Positions 34,885 through 43,465 of a DNA stretch of 54,637 nt are shown here, piece after piece. The notes under the pieces are model-generated. The model was not told where the DNA came from. It ran no database searches and saw only the letters and a program-made list of their open reading frames with translations. A program made the position numbers and the translations under genes. The stretch is taken from contig JAHEZJ010000018.1 in the NCBI GenBank assembly GCA_023251135.1, positions 62,534 through 117,170 on the forward strand. The letters are read 5' to 3'. Every line of letters starts with the position of its first letter. Position 1 is the first letter of the stretch. This stretch comes from Flavobacterium sp. GTDB lineage: Bacteria; Bacteroidota; Bacteroidia; Flavobacteriales; Flavobacteriaceae.

Positions 34885-36345
34885 TTGGGATTATATAAAA
34901 ATCTATTCAAACAAACCGCTATTTACGGACTAGCGACGGTTTTGCCGAGAATGCTAAGTTTTCTATTAGTGCGATTATATACTGGTATTTTACCAACTGC
35001 AGAATACGGTGAGGTATCCATTGTTTTGTCTTGGATGGTTTTCTTTAATGTGGTGCTTTCCTATGGAATGGAAACAGCATTTTTTAGATTTTATAGTGCC
35101 GAAGAAGATAAGAAAAATGTAATAGCAACGTCTACCATTTCGATATTTTGGTCGTCCATCATCTTCTTGTTTGCCGCATTAATTTTTAGAAATACACTGG
35201 CAACTCTGGCTGAAGTGGATGTGCAGTACATCACCTATACCGTGTGGATCCTGGTTTTAGACGCTTTGGTTTTAATCCCTTTTTCTAAATTAAGAGCCAA
35301 TCAGCGACCTATGGTTTATGCGGCCATTAAAATTGGTAATGTAATAATCAACTTATTGCTGAACATTTTTTTCCTAATGTATCTTCCTAAACTGGCAGCC
35401 TCAAACCCGAATTCTGTTTGGGATAATTTGTATGTTGAGAACTTCCAGATTGCCTATATATTCATTGCAAATCTGATGGCAAGTTTAGCCACTTTTATTG
35501 TGCTTTCGCCAAACTACCTTTCCCTTGGACGAAAATTTGATCCGGTACTTTGGAAAAAAATGATGAAATACGGTTTACCAATTTTAGTTGCAGGACTTGC
35601 ATTTGCGGTTAACGAACATTTCGATAAAATTTTATTGGGCTATTTGTTACCGGAAAATCTTGCAAAATCGGAGGTTGGGGCTTATTCCGCCTGTTACAAA
35701 CTTGGACTGTTCATGGTTTTATTCGCAACAGCGTTTAGACTTGGTATCGAACCTTTCTTTTTCAGTCATGCAAAAAACGAAAACGCACCTCAAACGTATG
35801 CCGTAATTACTAAATATTTTGTCATTCTGGGTTCGTTGATTTTATTGGGAGTTATTGTATTTGCCGATATTTTAAAATATTTATTACTCGATAATAAATC
35901 CTATTGGGAAGCAATGAAAGTAGTGCCGCTCATCATTCTGGCGAATTTCTTTTTGGGAATTTACAACAACCTGTCGGTTTGGTATAAACTAACAGACAAA
36001 ACACAAATAGGAGCTTATATCTCAATCGTAGGAGCAATTGTAACTTTGGTTTTAAATTATATTTTAATTCCAAAATACAGTTATTACGGTTCTGCAATTG
36101 CTACCATCTCTGCTTATGGAAGTATGATGCTGATTTCTTATATTTTAGGAAACAGATACTATCCGATACCTTATGATATGAACAAAATTGGAGCTTATCT
36201 GGGAATTTCAATCGTATTTTCGGCTATTTCTTTTTATGGATTTAGAGAAAATTATTTTGTTGGAATCCCTTTATTTCTGGGCTTTGTCTATTTTGTGTAT
36301 CACAACGAAAAACAAACGATTAAAGGAATCATGAATAAAAAGTAA
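34885..36345 (+). CDS. Polysaccharide flippase-like membrane protein (MOP family)
   Basis: The protein has about 14 hydrophobic helices and starts GLYKNLFKQTAIYGLATVLPRMLSFLL-like (KQTAIYGLATVLPRML), typical of Flavobacteriaceae oligosaccharide flippases found beside dut. I place the start at the TTG at 34885 (486 residues), because the in-frame TTG at 34855 overlaps the -7 box and family members begin with a short Met-Gly-x-Tyr-Lys segment. It probably translocates a lipid-linked glycan precursor. It is independent of the flippase at 2114. Confidence 0.8.
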   Translation: MGLYKNLFKQTAIYGLATVLPRMLSFLLVRLYTGILPTAEYGEVSIVLSWMVFFNVVLSYGMETAFFRFYSAEEDKKNVIATSTISIFWSSIIFLFAALIFRNTLATLAEVDVQYITYTVWILVLDALVLIPFSKLRANQRPMVYAAIKIGNVIINLLLNIFFLMYLPKLAASNPNSVWDNLYVENFQIAYIFIANLMASLATFIVLSPNYLSLGRKFDPVLWKKMMKYGLPILVAGLAFAVNEHFDKILLGYLLPENLAKSEVGAYSACYKLGLFMVLFATAFRLGIEPFFFSHAKNENAPQTYAVITKYFVILGSLILLGVIVFADILKYLLLDNKSYWEAMKVVPLIILANFFLGIYNNLSVWYKLTDKTQIGAYISIVGAIVTLVLNYILIPKYSYYGSAIATISAYGSMMLISYILGNRYYPIPYDMNKIGAYLGISIVFSAISFYGFRENYFVGIPLFLGFVYFVYHNEKQTIKGIMNKK

Positions 36346-36373
36346 CAGCACTTTTTAATCTTTTATAATAAAA

Positions 36374-36808
36374 ATGAAAATACAAATTATCAATAAATCA
36401 CAGCACGCTTTACCCAACTACGAAACGATCGCTTCGGCAGGAATGGATTTGCGTGCCAATTTAACGGAAGTTATTACGTTAAAACCTTTAGAAAGAACCA
36501 TTGTAAAAACCGGACTTTTTATAGAGCTGCCTATTGGCTATGAAGCGCAGGTGCGACCAAGAAGCGGATTGGCTGCGAAAAAAGGAGTAACTGTTTTAAA
36601 CTCTCCGGGAACCGTTGATGCAGATTATAGAGGCGAAATAGGCGTAATTTTAGTAAATTTATCAAATGAAGAATTTGTAATTGAAAATGGAGAGCGAATA
36701 GCACAACTTATAATCGCAAAGCATGAAAGAGCGGAGTGGATTGAAGTTGAAGAGCTTTCTGAAACCTCAAGAGGAGAAGGTGGATTTGGCAGTACAGGAG
36801 TGAAATAG
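36374..36808 (+). CDS. dut: dUTP diphosphatase
   Basis: Hydrolyses dUTP to dUMP and pyrophosphate, keeping uracil out of DNA and feeding dTMP synthesis. The 144-residue protein has all five motifs of the trimeric dUTPase: [44 protein letters not shown] and the C-terminal [10 protein letters not shown]. It lies 28 nt after the flippase gene and may share its transcript. Confidence 0.97.
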   Translation: MKIQIINKSQHALPNYETIASAGMDLRANLTEVITLKPLERTIVKTGLFIELPIGYEAQVRPRSGLAAKKGVTVLNSPGTVDADYRGEIGVILVNLSNEEFVIENGERIAQLIIAKHERAEWIEVEELSETSRGEGGFGSTGVK

Positions 36809-36927
36809 TTTTCAGTCGCAGTCACAGTAATCAGTTTCTGTACCTTGCTTAAAAGTTTTAAATTACAGCATCAATAACCAAACGAAGAGGATTTTTTAAA
36901 TCTTCCCATTAAAATAAATAAAAAGAA

Positions 36928-37944
36928 ATGAAGATAATCGTTCCAATGGCAGGTCGTGGATCAAGACTTAGACCACATACTTTAACCGTACCAAAACCAT
37001 TAATTCCTGTTGCAGGTAAATCGATCGTACATCGATTGGTAGAGGATATTGCTAAAATCTTAAAAGAACCAATCGAAGAAGTTGCTTTTATTTTAGGAGA
37101 TCCGGCTTTTTTTGGAGACGATCTTGTAGCAAGTTTAGAAGAACTGGCAGGAAGTTTAGGAGCTAAGGCTTCCATCTACCGTCAGGATTTACCTTTAGGA
37201 ACAGGTCATGCGATTATGTGTGCCAAAGAATCATTATCAGGTCCGGCAGTAATTGCTTACGCAGATACTTTAATCAGAGCCGACTTTGAATTAGATCCTT
37301 CTGCCGATGCCGTTATTTGGGTGAAACAAGTAGATCAGCCGGAAGCATTTGGTGTCGTAAAATTAAATGCCAATAATGAAATTATAGAATTAGTAGAAAA
37401 ACCAAAAGAATTCGTTAGTGATTTAGCGGTTATTGGAATCTATTATTTTAAAGAAGTAGGTGATTTGAAAAAAGAACTTCAGGGAGTTTTGGATAACAAC
37501 ATCCAAAATGGTGGAGAATATCAGATCAACGACGGAATCAAAGCAATGATGGCTAACGGTAAAGTTTTTAAAACCGGTAGTGTTGATGAATGGATGGATT
37601 GCGGAAATAAAGATGTTACCGTTGAAACCAATTCAAGAATGTTAGGATTTTTACATAATGACGGTGAACATTTAGTAGATTATGATGTGAAACTAGAGAA
37701 TTCTACCATCATTCCACCGTGTTACATTGGTGAAAATGTAGTATTGAAAAATGCAACAGTTGGTCCAAATGTATCCATTGGTAAAGGCTGCCACGTTGTA
37801 GACAGTTCAATCAGCAACAGTTTGATCCAAACGTATTCTCAAATAAAAAACGCGCATCTTGACAATGCAATGATTGGTAATCATGTGGTTTATGATGGTA
37901 AATTTACCAGCGTAAGTATCGGTGATTATTCGGTTTTAGAATAG
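36928..37944 (+). CDS. Sugar-phosphate nucleotidyltransferase
   Basis: A 338-residue enzyme with the pyrophosphorylase signature IIVPMAGRGSRLRPHTLTVPKPLIPVAGK (residues 3-31) and the nucleotide/sugar segments LPLGTGHAI, AYADTLI and EKPKEF. The C-terminal third is a left-handed beta-helix (hexapeptide repeats such as VVLKNATVGPNVSIGKGCHV). It makes an NDP-sugar from a sugar-1-phosphate; the exact sugar is not evident. In Flavobacteriaceae such a gene commonly lies next to a TPR protein and DUF4292, as here. Confidence 0.9.
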   Translation: MKIIVPMAGRGSRLRPHTLTVPKPLIPVAGKSIVHRLVEDIAKILKEPIEEVAFILGDPAFFGDDLVASLEELAGSLGAKASIYRQDLPLGTGHAIMCAKESLSGPAVIAYADTLIRADFELDPSADAVIWVKQVDQPEAFGVVKLNANNEIIELVEKPKEFVSDLAVIGIYYFKEVGDLKKELQGVLDNNIQNGGEYQINDGIKAMMANGKVFKTGSVDEWMDCGNKDVTVETNSRMLGFLHNDGEHLVDYDVKLENSTIIPPCYIGENVVLKNATVGPNVSIGKGCHVVDSSISNSLIQTYSQIKNAHLDNAMIGNHVVYDGKFTSVSIGDYSVLE

Positions 37945-37993
37945 AGTAGGAGTTGGAATAGATTCGTTTTTGTTTAAAAAATAAATTTTAAAA

Positions 37994-39346
37994 ATGATAC
38001 AAAAAGGAGTTATCGCAATTTTATTTTTCGTTTTGCTTGGCAACCCAATTTCGATTATGGCTCAAACAGAACCGGAAGATATTGCTATGGCAACCGATGA
38101 GTATCAGGATGCTTTTTATGAATCATTAAAACAAAAAGGAATTGAAAATTATGATAAAGCCATCACCTCATTGCAGAAATGCATCAAGTTAAAACCTAAT
38201 GATGCGGTAGCTTACTTTGAACTTGGGAAAAATTATCTGTCTTTAAAAGATTATCGAAGTGCACAGGATTCATTTGAAAAAGCAACCCAGCTGGATCCAA
38301 AAAATAAATGGTATTGGTTAGGAATCTATGACGTAAGTTATGAAACCAAAAATTACCCTTTAGCGATTGAAACGATTCAGAGAATAATTGCTTTTGATGA
38401 AGAGTACAAAGACGATCTGATTTCGCTGTATATGATTACCAACCAATTTGACAAAGCATTGGTGGCCATCAATGAAATGAATGATAAGTTTGGAAAATCG
38501 GAAGATCGCGATCGATACAAATTGCAGATTTTATCTCAAGGAAAATATCAAAACGCAGAAATTGATAACCTAGTTAATCAGATCAAACAGCATCCAAAAG
38601 AGGAATCAAACTATGTAAATCTGATTTTTTTATATTCAAAAGCAGAAGAAACAGATAAGGCGCTGAATGTTGCGAAACAACTGGCTAAGGAAATTCCAAC
38701 TTCAGAATGGGCGCAGGTAAGTTTGTTTAAAGTGTACCTGGACGCCAATCAGGCTGATAAGGCAATTAAGGCGATGAATGTAATTTTGGCAAGTTCAAAA
38801 ATTGATTCTAAAATAAAACACCGTACGTTAAATGAGTTTTTGATTTATGCGAACAAGAATCCACAGTATGCAGCGGATTTAGAGAAAGCGATTTCTTATT
38901 TTGATAATGATTCGAGTGTTGATGTGGCGAAAGAAATTGGAAAATTTTATCACAGTAAAGGTCAGTTTGAAAATGCGATTAAATATTATGTAAAAGATTT
39001 AAAAGCCAATTCAGAAACAGACCGTGAAACCAATTTGCTTTTACTTGAAGCATATGCGCAGTCCAAACAGTTTGAACCGATGACCAAACGGGCAATGAAT
39101 ATGATTGAGGTTTATCCGAGTCAGCCGCAATTTTACTATTATGCAGGTTTAGGAAATAATCAGTTGAAGCAATTTAAAAATGCAAAAACCGTTTTAGAAA
39201 TGGGGCTTGATTATGTGGTAGAGGATAAAACACTCGAAGCAAATTTTAATATTCAGTTAGGAGAGGCTTACAATGGTTTGGGAGATGCTAAGAAAAAAGA
39301 GGAATACTTTTTGAAGGCAAATGAATTATTAAAGAAAAAAAAGTAA
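37994..39346 (+). CDS. Secreted TPR repeat protein
   Basis: The 450-residue protein has a signal peptide (residues 1-24, ending in MAQ) and a series of tetratricopeptide repeats from about residue 45 to the end (for example DAVAYFELGKNYLSLKDYRSAQDSFEKA and QFYYYAGLGNNQLKQFKNAKTVL). TPR proteins serve as scaffolds; a periplasmic assembly role is plausible. It is followed after 13 nt by the DUF4292 lipoprotein gene. Confidence 0.88.
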   Translation: MIQKGVIAILFFVLLGNPISIMAQTEPEDIAMATDEYQDAFYESLKQKGIENYDKAITSLQKCIKLKPNDAVAYFELGKNYLSLKDYRSAQDSFEKATQLDPKNKWYWLGIYDVSYETKNYPLAIETIQRIIAFDEEYKDDLISLYMITNQFDKALVAINEMNDKFGKSEDRDRYKLQILSQGKYQNAEIDNLVNQIKQHPKEESNYVNLIFLYSKAEETDKALNVAKQLAKEIPTSEWAQVSLFKVYLDANQADKAIKAMNVILASSKIDSKIKHRTLNEFLIYANKNPQYAADLEKAISYFDNDSSVDVAKEIGKFYHSKGQFENAIKYYVKDLKANSETDRETNLLLLEAYAQSKQFEPMTKRAMNMIEVYPSQPQFYYYAGLGNNQLKQFKNAKTVLEMGLDYVVEDKTLEANFNIQLGEAYNGLGDAKKKEEYFLKANELLKKKK

Positions 39347-39359
39347 AGAACAGGTGCAG

Positions 39360-40145
39360 ATGAAAAAATATATAGCGATAGCAGTACTGTCGGTTTTCAT
39401 GATTTCTTGTAAATCAAAGGCAGTCGCTGTGCAGAACAATAATAGCGAAGTAAAAGAAGTTACTCCAAAAGAAGAAAAAAAAGTAGTAGAGAATCATTAT
39501 AACAATAAGTTAGATTTTTCAACGCTGTACATAAAAGCCGGAGCGCGATATGTTGACAATAAACAAAGTCAAAATGTTACGGCCGAGATTAAAATTGAAA
39601 AAGACAAACAAATTTTAGTTAGTGTTCGTTTTCTGGGGATTACCATGGCAAAAGCTTTGATTACCCCGACAGCAGTAAGCTATTACGAGAAAATCAACAG
39701 TACCTATTACGAAGGCGATTTTACAAGTTTAAGCAAATGGCTGGGAACCGAATTGGATTACAGTAAAGTTCAGAATTTATTGGTTGGTGAAGCCTTAGAT
39801 GATTTGAGAAAAGGAAAATATGCACAGACCATTGTAGACAACCTTTTTCGTTTAGAAGATGAAAAAGATTCTAACTTGAAAAAGACATTCTATCTGGATG
39901 CCGAAAAATACCTGTTGCAAAAAGAAGAAATCTCGCAGCCGGCAGAAAACAGAATGTTGCAGATTTCTTATGGTGACAGTAAAGTTTTCAATCAGGGAAT
40001 ACTTCCAACAAGTGTTGAAATCAGTGCGATTCAACCAAAAGGAAAAACAAATATTAGTTTGAATTACAATACGATTTCATTTAACGAAGAACTTTCTTTC
40101 CCTTACAGTGTGCCAAGCGGTTATAAGAAAGTTATAATTAAGTAA
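39360..40145 (+). CDS. DUF4292 lipoprotein
   Basis: Starting at the ATG at 39360, this 261-residue protein has a lipoprotein signal with lipobox MISC at about residue 19 and a DUF4292 domain with beta-rich segments (LYIKAGARYVDNKQSQNVTAEIKI, ILVSVRFLGITMAKALITPT). DUF4292 proteins resemble LolB-like or outer membrane lipoproteins of Bacteroidota. An in-frame GTG at 39354 would add two residues only. It is in a row of envelope genes (TPR, DUF4292, EnvC-like). Confidence 0.82.
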   Translation: MKKYIAIAVLSVFMISCKSKAVAVQNNNSEVKEVTPKEEKKVVENHYNNKLDFSTLYIKAGARYVDNKQSQNVTAEIKIEKDKQILVSVRFLGITMAKALITPTAVSYYEKINSTYYEGDFTSLSKWLGTELDYSKVQNLLVGEALDDLRKGKYAQTIVDNLFRLEDEKDSNLKKTFYLDAEKYLLQKEEISQPAENRMLQISYGDSKVFNQGILPTSVEISAIQPKGKTNISLNYNTISFNEELSFPYSVPSGYKKVIIK

Positions 40146-40150
40146 ATTTG
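40143..40150 (+). promoter_or_regulatory. Possible internal promoter -7 box before the EnvC-like gene
   Basis: TAAATTTG, formed by the stop codon of the DUF4292 gene and following bases, fits TAnnTTTG and contains an in-frame TTG at 40148. It supports a start at the ATG at 40169. No -33 TTG at a normal distance. Confidence 0.35.
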
Positions 40151-40168
40151 CAAAAAGAAAATATAAAC

Positions 40169-41422
40169 ATGCCAAAATTTCTCCTAAGCCTAATTTTTAT
40201 ATGTGCCACTACTTTTATGTGGGCGCAAGATTCGCAACAAGAAAAACTGGAACAGCGTAAAGCTCAAATTCAACAGGAAATTAGAGACAATGAAAAAATG
40301 TTGCAGTCGGTAAAGAAAAAAGAAAAATCGGCAGTAAATGTTTATTTAATTCAGGCCAATAAAATAAAGCTGAAAGAAAAGCTGATTAATACTACGGCAA
40401 AGCAGGAAAAACTTTTGAGTAATGATATGTATATTAATCAGGTTAAGGTTAATAAACTGAAAAAAGAACTGGAAGTACTAAAAGCGGACTATTCTAAAAT
40501 GATACTTAAATCATACAAGAGCCGTTCGGAGCAAAGTAGAGCCATGTTTATTTTATCTTCAGAGAGTTTTTTACAAGCCTACAAGAGAGCACAATATTTA
40601 AAACAATATACCAATTTCAGAAAAAACCAGGGATTGGAAATTCAATCCAAAACGGCACAGCTGGAAGACTATAATGCGAGACTGAACGGTCAGCGTATTG
40701 TAAAGAAAAAGATTATTGCTGAAAATGAAAAAGAAAAACAAAGCTTAGAAACAGAAAAGAAAGAGCAGCAAAAATTAGTTAATTCGATTAAAAAGGACAA
40801 AAACAAAATTATTGCCGATACCAGAAGTAAACAACAGGAAGCCAAAAGAATTGACAGACAAATTGATCGTTTGATTCGTGAGGCAATTGCTGAGGCCAAC
40901 AGAAAAGCGGCCCTGGAAAGAGCAAAAGAAAATCCGGGATCGACAGCCTCTAAAACTCCGGTTTCATCGTCTAAAATTGCATTAACTCCGGAAGGAAAAA
41001 TTTTGGCGGCCGATTTTAAAGCAAACAGAGGGAAATTGCCTTGGCCGGTAGAAAAAGGATTTATTTCACTAGGATATGGTGATCAGCCGCATCCACTTTA
41101 TCCGTCACTAACGGTACACAATTCAGGAGTTGAGATTACTACCGAACAAGGAGCCAGTGCACGCGCCGTATTTGAAGGAGTAGTATCGAGTGTAATTGTT
41201 TTATCGCCAATCAACAGAGCCGTTATGATTCAGCATGGAGATTACTTTACGGTTTATCAAAATCTTAGTCAGGTTTTTGTAGAGAAAGGCGACAAAGTAA
41301 ATGTAAAACAAAGCATTGGAAAAGTGAGAACCAGTGGTGACACCGGAAAAACAATCATTAAATTCTTAATTCTTCAAAATACATCCAATAATAATCCGGA
41401 AGGATGGCTGCAAAACAGATAA
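40169..41422 (+). CDS. EnvC-like murein hydrolase activator (degenerate M23)
   Basis: From the ATG at 40169 (417 residues) the protein has a signal peptide ending in MWAQ, a long coiled coil of about 20-250, and a C-terminal LytM/M23-like domain. The zinc ligands of active M23 peptidases are not intact: the H-x-x-x-D site reads HNSGVE, and the final HLHFEI-type motif is IIKFLI. This matches EnvC-type activators, which do not cut peptidoglycan but switch on amidases. An N-acetylmuramoyl-alanine amidase gene lies 3.5 kb downstream. Cell division or septum cleavage is the probable setting. Confidence 0.85.
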   Translation: MPKFLLSLIFICATTFMWAQDSQQEKLEQRKAQIQQEIRDNEKMLQSVKKKEKSAVNVYLIQANKIKLKEKLINTTAKQEKLLSNDMYINQVKVNKLKKELEVLKADYSKMILKSYKSRSEQSRAMFILSSESFLQAYKRAQYLKQYTNFRKNQGLEIQSKTAQLEDYNARLNGQRIVKKKIIAENEKEKQSLETEKKEQQKLVNSIKKDKNKIIADTRSKQQEAKRIDRQIDRLIREAIAEANRKAALERAKENPGSTASKTPVSSSKIALTPEGKILAADFKANRGKLPWPVEKGFISLGYGDQPHPLYPSLTVHNSGVEITTEQGASARAVFEGVVSSVIVLSPINRAVMIQHGDYFTVYQNLSQVFVEKGDKVNVKQSIGKVRTSGDTGKTIIKFLILQNTSNNNPEGWLQNR

Positions 41423-41443
41423 AGCTATTGGGTTCAGAATTAA

Positions 41444-41487
41444 AAAAAATCCCTTTCACGAATACATTTCAGTGAAAGGGATTTTTT
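41444..41487 (+). terminator. Terminator after the EnvC-like gene
   Basis: A perfect 16-bp stem (41444-41459 with 41472-41487) around a 12-nt loop, core ATCCCTTTCAC, ends in a T-run. It lies 21 nt after the stop. The remaining part of this 280-nt gap up to rbfA shows no gene. Confidence 0.9.
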
Positions 41488-41690
41488 CTTGGTTTAAAAG
41501 TTTAAGAACCTGAAAGGGCAAAAGCCTAAGCTCAAAGAAAAGCACTTATTCAATTTTGTATGGGGTTTTCAGCCGGCTAAATCTTCAACTTTTCTTTAGA
41601 ATAAGGGCTTTTTTTGAAAGAAAGTGAACCGGAATACAAAAATCATCCTATTGTTCATTTGAAATTGTATCGATTGAAATTTAAAAATAG

Positions 41691-41698
41691 TATTTTTG
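41691..41698 (+). promoter_or_regulatory. Promoter -7 box for rbfA
   Basis: TATTTTTG fits TAnnTTTG; a TTG at 41665-41667 lies 23 nt upstream. Its last base is only 4 nt before the ATG at 41703, so the transcript may be nearly leaderless. Confidence 0.5.
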
Positions 41699-41702
41699 CA
41701 GT

Positions 41703-42095
41703 ATGGAAACAAACAGACAGAAAAAAATAGGCGGTGTCATCCAAAAAGATTTGGTTGATATTTTGCAAGGTGAAGTGCGAAAAAACGGAATCACTAATTT
41801 AGTAATTTCAGTATCCAAAGTTAGTGTTACTTCAGATTTATCTGTGGCGACAGTTTATTTAAGCATTTTTCCTCAGGACAAAGCAAAAGAAACTTTAGAA
41901 GGCATAAAGTCAAATACAACTTTAATCAAACATGATTTATCACAACGTGTGCGTTTGCAATTGCGTCGTGTACCAAATCTGGTATTTTTTATTGATGACT
42001 CTTTAGATTATATCGAAAAGATTGATAATGCGTTATCCAACAGAGAAAACCCAATTGAAAACCGTGATCTTTTAGAAAAAAGAAGAAAATCATAA
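41703..42095 (+). CDS. rbfA: Ribosome-binding factor A
   Basis: A 130-residue KH-like protein for late 30S maturation and cold adaptation. Typical segments are RQKKIGGVIQKDLVDIL, VSVTSDLSVATVYLSIF and RLQLRRVPNLVFFIDDSLDY. Normal length. The next gene, encoding a LolC/E-like permease, starts 1 nt after the stop. Confidence 0.95.
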   Translation: METNRQKKIGGVIQKDLVDILQGEVRKNGITNLVISVSKVSVTSDLSVATVYLSIFPQDKAKETLEGIKSNTTLIKHDLSQRVRLQLRRVPNLVFFIDDSLDYIEKIDNALSNRENPIENRDLLEKRRKS

Positions 42096-42096
42096 A

Positions 42097-43296
42097 TTGA
42101 ATTTCCCCCTTTACATAGCCAAACGTTATATTTTTAGCAGAAGTAAAAACAATGCTATTAATATCATCAATCGTATTGCCAGCATGGGAATTATTGTTGG
42201 AACAATGGCTTTGTTTGTGGTTTTGTCCGTTTTTAGCGGACTAAAAGTCTTCAGCCTTTCGTTTACAAACGAAATAGATCCTGATTTAAAAATGAGTAGT
42301 ACCTATGGGAAATCATTTTTAATCACACCGGATCAGGAAGCTCAGCTTAAAAACATTGAGGGTATTGCTTCTTACAGCAAGATAATTGAAGAGCGGGTTT
42401 TATTTTTGTTTAAAGACAAACAGTTGGTAACGTATCTAAAAGGTGTTGACAAAAACTATGTGGTTGTTAACGATATCAGGAAAAAACTTTTTAACGGAGA
42501 ATGGCTGAAACCAGATACGTATCAGGTGGTTATTGGTTATGGAATTGCCCGTGATTTTTCGTTAGGAATCCTTGATTTCGAAAACCCTTTGCAAATATTT
42601 GCACCTAAACCCGGTAAAGGAGCTATTGAAAACCCCGAAGAAGCGTTTAATAAAACAGACGTTTTACCAGTCGCAATTTATTCCATCAGTGAGGATTTAG
42701 ATTCAAAATATGTTTTTGCTGATTTGAGTCTGGCACAGGAATTACTGATGTACAAATCAAATCAGATTTCGGGAATAGAATTCAATCTGAAAGAAAATGC
42801 CGATGAAGGAGCGATCAGATCACAGCTCCAAAAGATATTCAAAAATAAAATCACGATAAAAAGCAGAGCGCAGCTTAACGAGTCTTTGTACAAGATGCTC
42901 AATACCGAAAATATTGTGGTTTACCTGATCTTTACACTGGTGATCATTGTAGCTCTTTTTAATTTAGTCGGAGCATTAATCATGATGATTTTAGAGAAGA
43001 AAGCAAACTTAAAAACACTTTTTAATCTGGGAACAGAAATCAACAGCTTGCGAAAAATATTCCTGCTTCAGGGAACGTTATTGAGTGTTTTTGGAGGTCT
43101 AATTGGTTTGGTTCTTGGAATTATTCTGGTCCTGCTTCAACAGGAATACAACTTGATTATGCTGACACCCACTTTGGCCTATCCGGTAGTTTTTACTTTA
43201 GAAAATGTACTCATTGTTATGGGAACCATTGTATCACTTGGTTTTGTTGCTTCTTTAATAGCCAGCAGCCGGGTAAGTAAAAAGCTTTTAGATTAA
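42097..43296 (+). CDS. LolC/LolE-like ABC permease (FtsX-type)
   Basis: The 399-residue protein has the lipoprotein-releasing permease layout: one N-terminal membrane helix (about 28-48, GIIVGTMALFVVLSVFSGL), a large periplasmic domain, and three C-terminal helices with FNLVGALIMMILEKKANLKTLFNLG. It likely works with a LolD-type ATPase, encoded elsewhere, to detach lipoproteins from the inner membrane. The start is a TTG at 42097; the N-terminus NFPLYIAKRYIFSRSKNNAIN is typical of the family. It is cotranscribed with rbfA. Confidence 0.88.
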   Translation: MNFPLYIAKRYIFSRSKNNAINIINRIASMGIIVGTMALFVVLSVFSGLKVFSLSFTNEIDPDLKMSSTYGKSFLITPDQEAQLKNIEGIASYSKIIEERVLFLFKDKQLVTYLKGVDKNYVVVNDIRKKLFNGEWLKPDTYQVVIGYGIARDFSLGILDFENPLQIFAPKPGKGAIENPEEAFNKTDVLPVAIYSISEDLDSKYVFADLSLAQELLMYKSNQISGIEFNLKENADEGAIRSQLQKIFKNKITIKSRAQLNESLYKMLNTENIVVYLIFTLVIIVALFNLVGALIMMILEKKANLKTLFNLGTEINSLRKIFLLQGTLLSVFGGLIGLVLGIILVLLQQEYNLIMLTPTLAYPVVFTLENVLIVMGTIVSLGFVASLIASSRVSKKLLD

Positions 43297-43354
43297 TATT
43301 TCTACAAGGAAAATATTACCTATATTTATCGTCTTAAAAATCTACAGGATATGA

Positions 43355-43384
43355 TTGTTTCTGCTTAGTCCTATTTTATTTTTG
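43355..43384 (+). promoter_or_regulatory. Promoter for the MATE transporter gene
   Basis: A TTG at 43355-43357 and TATTTTTG at 43377-43384 are 19 nt apart, a close consensus match. It leaves a leader of about 75 nt before the ATG at 43466. Confidence 0.6.
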
Positions 43385-43465
43385 GAATAATTAGGATACT
43401 TACGTTTATTTTTTGAGTTCAGATTCTTACATCTGGACAAATTTTATCATTTATCTTAATATATC

